64,000 bases of DNA from the NCBI RefSeq assembly GCF_023347235.1, contig NZ_CP094467.1, positions 1,674,001 through 1,738,000 on the forward strand, written 5' to 3'. Below, in pieces: positions 61,411-64,000 of the stretch. This stretch comes from Faecalibacterium sp. I4-1-79. Lineage in GTDB: Bacteria; Bacillota; Clostridia; Oscillospirales; Ruminococcaceae. The translations under genes and the position numbers were made by a program. The notes beneath the pieces were generated by a model. That model ran no database searches and was not told where the DNA came from. It worked only from the letters and a program-made list of their open reading frames with translations. The number at the start of each line of letters is the position of its first letter. Position 1 is the stretch's first letter.

Positions 61411-62928
61411 TCAGGTGACCGGGATCAGCAGCCGCTGTGCCTGCGGCAGACTGGCAAGCTCCTCTTCCAGCTGATTCGCCGCAAGGATCTGCGCCGGAGC
61501 CACATGGAACCGCCGGGCCACTGCAAACAGCTCCTCCCCGGCCTGCGCGTAGTAGATTCGCAGAGCAATCTCGGGGTCGGTATCGGGCAGCGGGTCGCCA
61601 AGGGTGATGCTGCCGATGACCGGGCTGGTGGTGCAGCCTAAAATCGCGCCCTCTGCCCGGACAGTAATCGTAGCTTCCAGTGTGCCGCCCGCACAGGTGC
61701 ATTGCACGTTCTCGGTGCTCAGCCAACATTCCGGCACAAGCACCGTTTCCTCCGGCGGCGTGATGGGCAGCGGGACGGCGACCTCCAAGGTTTTCTCGTA
61801 GCTTTCCAGTTCACCGAGGGTGTTCTCTGCAAGGGCTGTTACCACCGCCTTTGCGGCAAGCACCCAGCCCTCCCCTTTTTGGATGGTCTGCTGGGGGCCG
61901 TAGTGTACAAAGCAGGCTCGCAGCTGCGCCCCTGCATCCGGCAGCGGACCGGAGCCTGTGGCGGTAGCGGTATCGTTCAAGGTGCAGAGCAGTTGCTCTG
62001 TAACGAGCGGCTGCGGCGTGAGCTCCGTTTCAAATCGGGTGGAAAAAGCATCCACTGCCACCTGCAGCTGGTAGCTGCACCATGCCCGCAGATGCAGCAT
62101 GACATTCGCCGTCAGCTGGGCAGCGGCGCTTTCCGCCTGCGACAGGGTAAAGCCCACCGGCTCTGCCACGCACAGGCAGCGGCAGTCCTCGGTGATGCCT
62201 TCTAAATCTATCACCTGCTGGAAGGGCAGCGCCGCCGCCTGACTTTGCAGGGCAGTGTCCCCTTCTGCCCGCCATGCACACTGCACCCGCAGCTCCCCCT
62301 TGACCACAGCCTTACCGGCAAGAAGTTTTACCTCCCCCACACAGGCGTTGCCGGTAATGTCCAGCACGGCGGCAGGGGGCTTTGCAAAGACAAGCTCTCC
62401 CTCTAAGGTAACCAGCTTATCCAGCACAGCCACGCTTCGCACACCTTGCAATGTACGCAGCTGCTGCTCAATGCCGCCATCTGCCAGTGCGGTGATAACC
62501 TCGGTCTTGCACTGGGTGTGCACCGTGACTACCAACCCGTAGGCACCCCGCACCTCAATACGGCGCGGGTCTGCCGCGCGGGTGTTGAGGTACTCTGTCT
62601 GCCCTTCCACCACGGCTGTCCATGCCGTAAAGGCAAGCTCCGGCAGCTCCAGCTGCCGGGTGAAGGGCAGCTTTTGCTCGGTCTGGCACAGGCCTTTTTC
62701 CGCTTCGCTCTGGTAAAACACCGTGCAGCGCAGATAGCCTTCTAAGGTAAGCCTGCCCGGCTGCAACTGCCGCTGCAGCACCACCGGGCGGACAAAGCAC
62801 TTGACCAGCTTGCCCACCGGCGGTAGGTCATCCGAGATGCGGATCTCGGTTTCCAGAGGAAGTTCTGCTTTTACGGTACAGCCTGCCCCGCCCTGCGGCA
62901 GCGTGTCCCGGAATATCTTCAGTTCCAT
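61411..62928 (-). CDS. SipL-like DUF3794/LysM spore-coat morphogenetic protein
   Basis: The 505-residue protein has repeated DUF3794 beta-rich segments (residues ~30-430, e.g. RIEVRGAYGLVVTVHTQCKTEV is split as RIEVRGAYGLVV and VHTQCKTEV) and a C-terminal LysM (YYAQAGEELFAVARRFHVAP). This architecture is that of SipL, which binds SpoIVA in C. difficile coat assembly. ATG 62928 follows AAAGGAG. A sigma-E-type promoter and a SpoVM gene lie directly upstream. Confidence 0.85.
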   Translation of the reverse strand: MELKIFRDTLPQGGAGCTVKAELPLETEIRISDDLPPVGKLVKCFVRPVVLQRQLQPGRLTLEGYLRCTVFYQSEAEKGLCQTEQKLPFTRQLELPELAFTAWTAVVEGQTEYLNTRAADPRRIEVRGAYGLVVTVHTQCKTEVITALADGGIEQQLRTLQGVRSVAVLDKLVTLEGELVFAKPPAAVLDITGNACVGEVKLLAGKAVVKGELRVQCAWRAEGDTALQSQAAALPFQQVIDLEGITEDCRCLCVAEPVGFTLSQAESAAAQLTANVMLHLRAWCSYQLQVAVDAFSTRFETELTPQPLVTEQLLCTLNDTATATGSGPLPDAGAQLRACFVHYGPQQTIQKGEGWVLAAKAVVTALAENTLGELESYEKTLEVAVPLPITPPEETVLVPECWLSTENVQCTCAGGTLEATITVRAEGAILGCTTSPVIGSITLGDPLPDTDPEIALRIYYAQAGEELFAVARRFHVAPAQILAANQLEEELASLPQAQRLLIPVT

Positions 62929-62964
62929 GTGCAGTGCGCTCCTTTCCCTGTCCGTTTCCGTAAG

Positions 62965-62993
62965 AGTGTATGCAGCGGCAAGCAGCGGTATGC
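62965..62993 (-). promoter_or_regulatory. Sigma-E-type promoter of the SipL-like gene
   Basis: Minus strand GCATAC (62993-62988) and CATACACT (62972-62965) are 15 nt apart, fitting the sigma-E -35/-10 pattern, 36 nt before the start. Confidence 0.62.
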
Positions 62994-63000
62994 CGACAGC

Positions 63001-63042
63001 AAAAGGCCGGTGTGCAGCAGTTGTGCCACACACCGGCCTTTT
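63001..63042 (-). terminator. Terminator after spoVM
   Basis: AAAAGGCCGGTGTG (63001-63014) and its exact complement (63029-63042) form a 14-bp stem with A/T flanks, just past the 26-codon gene. Confidence 0.88.
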
Positions 63043-63048
63043 ATGGAT

Positions 63049-63129
63049 TCAGTTCTCTTTGCGAATGCCGAACAGCTTGCGCAGAATGCCGCACAGCGCT
63101 TTCGGGCTGCGAATGACCACTACCTGCAT
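63049..63129 (-). CDS. spoVM: Stage V sporulation protein M (26 aa)
   Basis: The tiny frame encodes exactly 26 residues, starting MQVVVIRSPKALCGILRK. It matches SpoVM in length, the bend-forming Pro9-Lys10, Gly14-Ile15, Arg17, Gly21 and basic C-terminus (compare Bacillus IKLPKFLGGIVRAMLG). SpoVM is the amphipathic helix that marks the curved forespore membrane and anchors SpoIVA; placement beside a SipL-like gene supports this. AAAGG lies 10 nt before the ATG. Confidence 0.87.
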   Translation of the reverse strand: MQVVVIRSPKALCGILRKLFGIRKEN

Positions 63130-63199
63130 CTCCACCCCGCCTTTCGCTCATGTTTACCCCATTATAGCGTCTGACGGGTAAAAATGTTCCGGGGAGGGT

Positions 63200-63835
63200 T
63201 CAATCTGCGATGGTCTCCACCACCACAAGCGCACCCTGCCGGGTGCTGACGGTGATGCAGTCTGAGCCTTCGGCGTACTCGTTGCTTACACCCAGCGGAT
63301 AGCCTGCTGTGAGCACGGCATCCTCCAGCTCATAGAAGGAGCCTTTTTCGTACACGCCCTCGGCGCGTCCCTCCATGGGGAAGGCCGAGAAGTAGAAAAA
63401 CTCCTCCTTGGGGTAGCAGCGGCTCTCGCCCGGCAGCACAAAGGTAATGCGGGAGCGCTCGTCCTGCAAGGCGGCACGGATGCCGCGCTGCTCCAGCCCA
63501 AGACCGGTGCACAGGTTTGCAAGGGTATGCTCCACCCGCCTGCCGCCCAGTGCACCCAGCAAAAGCACCTCGTCAAAGCCCTTTTGCGCCGCGAGCTTTG
63601 CAGCATACTCGGTATCGGTGTCGTCCTTGACGTGGGGCAACACAACGATATCGTCCGCATTCTGCTGCGGACAGGGAGCGGAATCAAAATCGCCTACAAT
63701 GATATCCGGCTTGCAGCCCAGCCGTTCGCAGTTGCGGTAGCCCGCATCGCAGGCGATGATAAAATCATCGCTGCGCAGCAGGTGCTTAAGCTCAGGCTGC
63801 ACCGGGCAGGCGGAAAGGATCACACAACGGGACAT
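63200..63835 (-). CDS. thiN: Thiamine diphosphokinase
   Basis: The 211-residue enzyme makes thiamine diphosphate. Seen: IACDAGYRNCERLG, IVGDFDSAP and HVKDDTDTEYAAKLA, the catalytic Asp sets, then GALGGRRVEHTLANL. It lies 18 nt downstream of rsgA, a common clostridial neighbour pair. GGAAGGAAG precedes the ATG. Confidence 0.93.
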   Translation of the reverse strand: MSRCVILSACPVQPELKHLLRSDDFIIACDAGYRNCERLGCKPDIIVGDFDSAPCPQQNADDIVVLPHVKDDTDTEYAAKLAAQKGFDEVLLLGALGGRRVEHTLANLCTGLGLEQRGIRAALQDERSRITFVLPGESRCYPKEEFFYFSAFPMEGRAEGVYEKGSFYELEDAVLTAGYPLGVSNEYAEGSDCITVSTRQGALVVVETIAD

Positions 63836-63853
63836 TTTATTCTTCCTTCCGTA

Positions 63854-64000
63854 TTACACTTTCGGGCGTTGCCAGTCCTTGACATCCTTTACCTCGTCGT
63901 ACATGGCGCAGTAGCTGTCGTACCGGGTCTTGGAAAGCTTGCCCTCTGCCAGCGCTGCCCGCACAGCACAGCCTTTTTCGCTGCGGTGGGAGCAGCCGGT
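63854..64000 (-). CDS. rsgA: Ribosome small-subunit GTPase RsgA, 3' end only
   Basis: The visible 48 C-terminal residues (CSHRSEKGCAVRAALAEGKL then SKTRYDSYCAMYDEV) match the zinc-binding C-terminal domain of RsgA, with C-x-H and later Cys ligands and the ...GCAV..AL..G.l...Ry.sY pattern. The GTPase domain lies beyond the right edge. RsgA matures 30S subunits. Stop TAA is at 63856-63854. Confidence 0.88.
   Translation of the reverse strand, partial: TGCSHRSEKGCAVRAALAEGKLSKTRYDSYCAMYDEVKDVKDWQRPKV

Overview
The window reads as chromosomal DNA of a fairly GC-rich, gut-type clostridium, most likely Oscillospiraceae/Ruminococcaceae in the Faecalibacterium-Subdoligranulum-Gemmiger neighbourhood. 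That placement is inferred from gene content, Firmicutes gene order (asp23-nusB-xseA-xseB-ispA-dxs-tlyA-nadK-argR-recN, spoIIIAA-AH, yajC-tgt-queA, phoH-ybeY-era-yqzL-recO-mutS2), strong Shine-Dalgarno sites and a tyrosyl T-box. No rRNA, tRNA or CRISPR array was recognised.

Layout. 1-~5.46 kb is the right part of an integrative mobilizable element: divergent XRE repressor, excisionase, tyrosine integrase, MobC-like protein, RepA-like ATPase, a small protein and a MOBV/Pre relaxase, with repeats that look like a replication or transfer origin. 5.46-6.5 kb is an AT-richer nitroreductase/HxlR pair. 6.9-8.8 kb encodes the AzlCD amino-acid exporter and an RmlD-like reductase. 9.1-20.5 kb is a purine permease plus a complete selenium-dependent molybdenum hydroxylase (SDMH) locus: MocA-like cytidylyltransferase, the three hydroxylase subunits, YqeC, SelD, YedF, a class V aminotransferase, DUF3343, XdhC and YqeB. 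20.5-21.8 kb holds a PadR/DUF2812 pair with twin operators. 22-28.8 kb is phoH-ybeY-era-yqzL-recO-mutS2 and a cell-wall amidase.

At about 29.06 kb, in a 680-bp gene-free gap, there is a strong dif-like Xer site. It lies next to a Xer-type recombinase gene, at the point where prevailing gene direction switches from + to -. This suggests that the window crosses the replication terminus. To the right come radA, membrane proteins, yajC-tgt-queA (minus), the plus-strand lysine/DAP genes asd-dapA-dapB with capA, a stand-alone ACT protein and a PTS IIA, then a long minus-strand stretch: T-box-tyrS, recN back to asp23, spoIIIAH-AA, ligA, a SipL-like DUF3794/LysM gene, a 26-codon spoVM, thiamine pyrophosphokinase and the 3' end of rsgA.

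How the genes work together. The SDMH operon is wired by 4-nt start/stop overlaps and joins enzyme, molybdenum-cofactor maturation and labile-selenium delivery in one unit beside a xanthine/uracil permease, pointing to purine or related N-heterocycle catabolism. The right half combines housekeeping operons (isoprenoids, NADP, tRNA modification, repair) with an intact-looking set of mother-cell sporulation genes. Two of those units carry sigma-E-like promoter elements, which is notable if the organism is a non-sporing genus. Several genes too short for routine calling (yqzL, spoVM) and two cut by the window edge (XRE repressor, rsgA) were found by reading the sequence directly.
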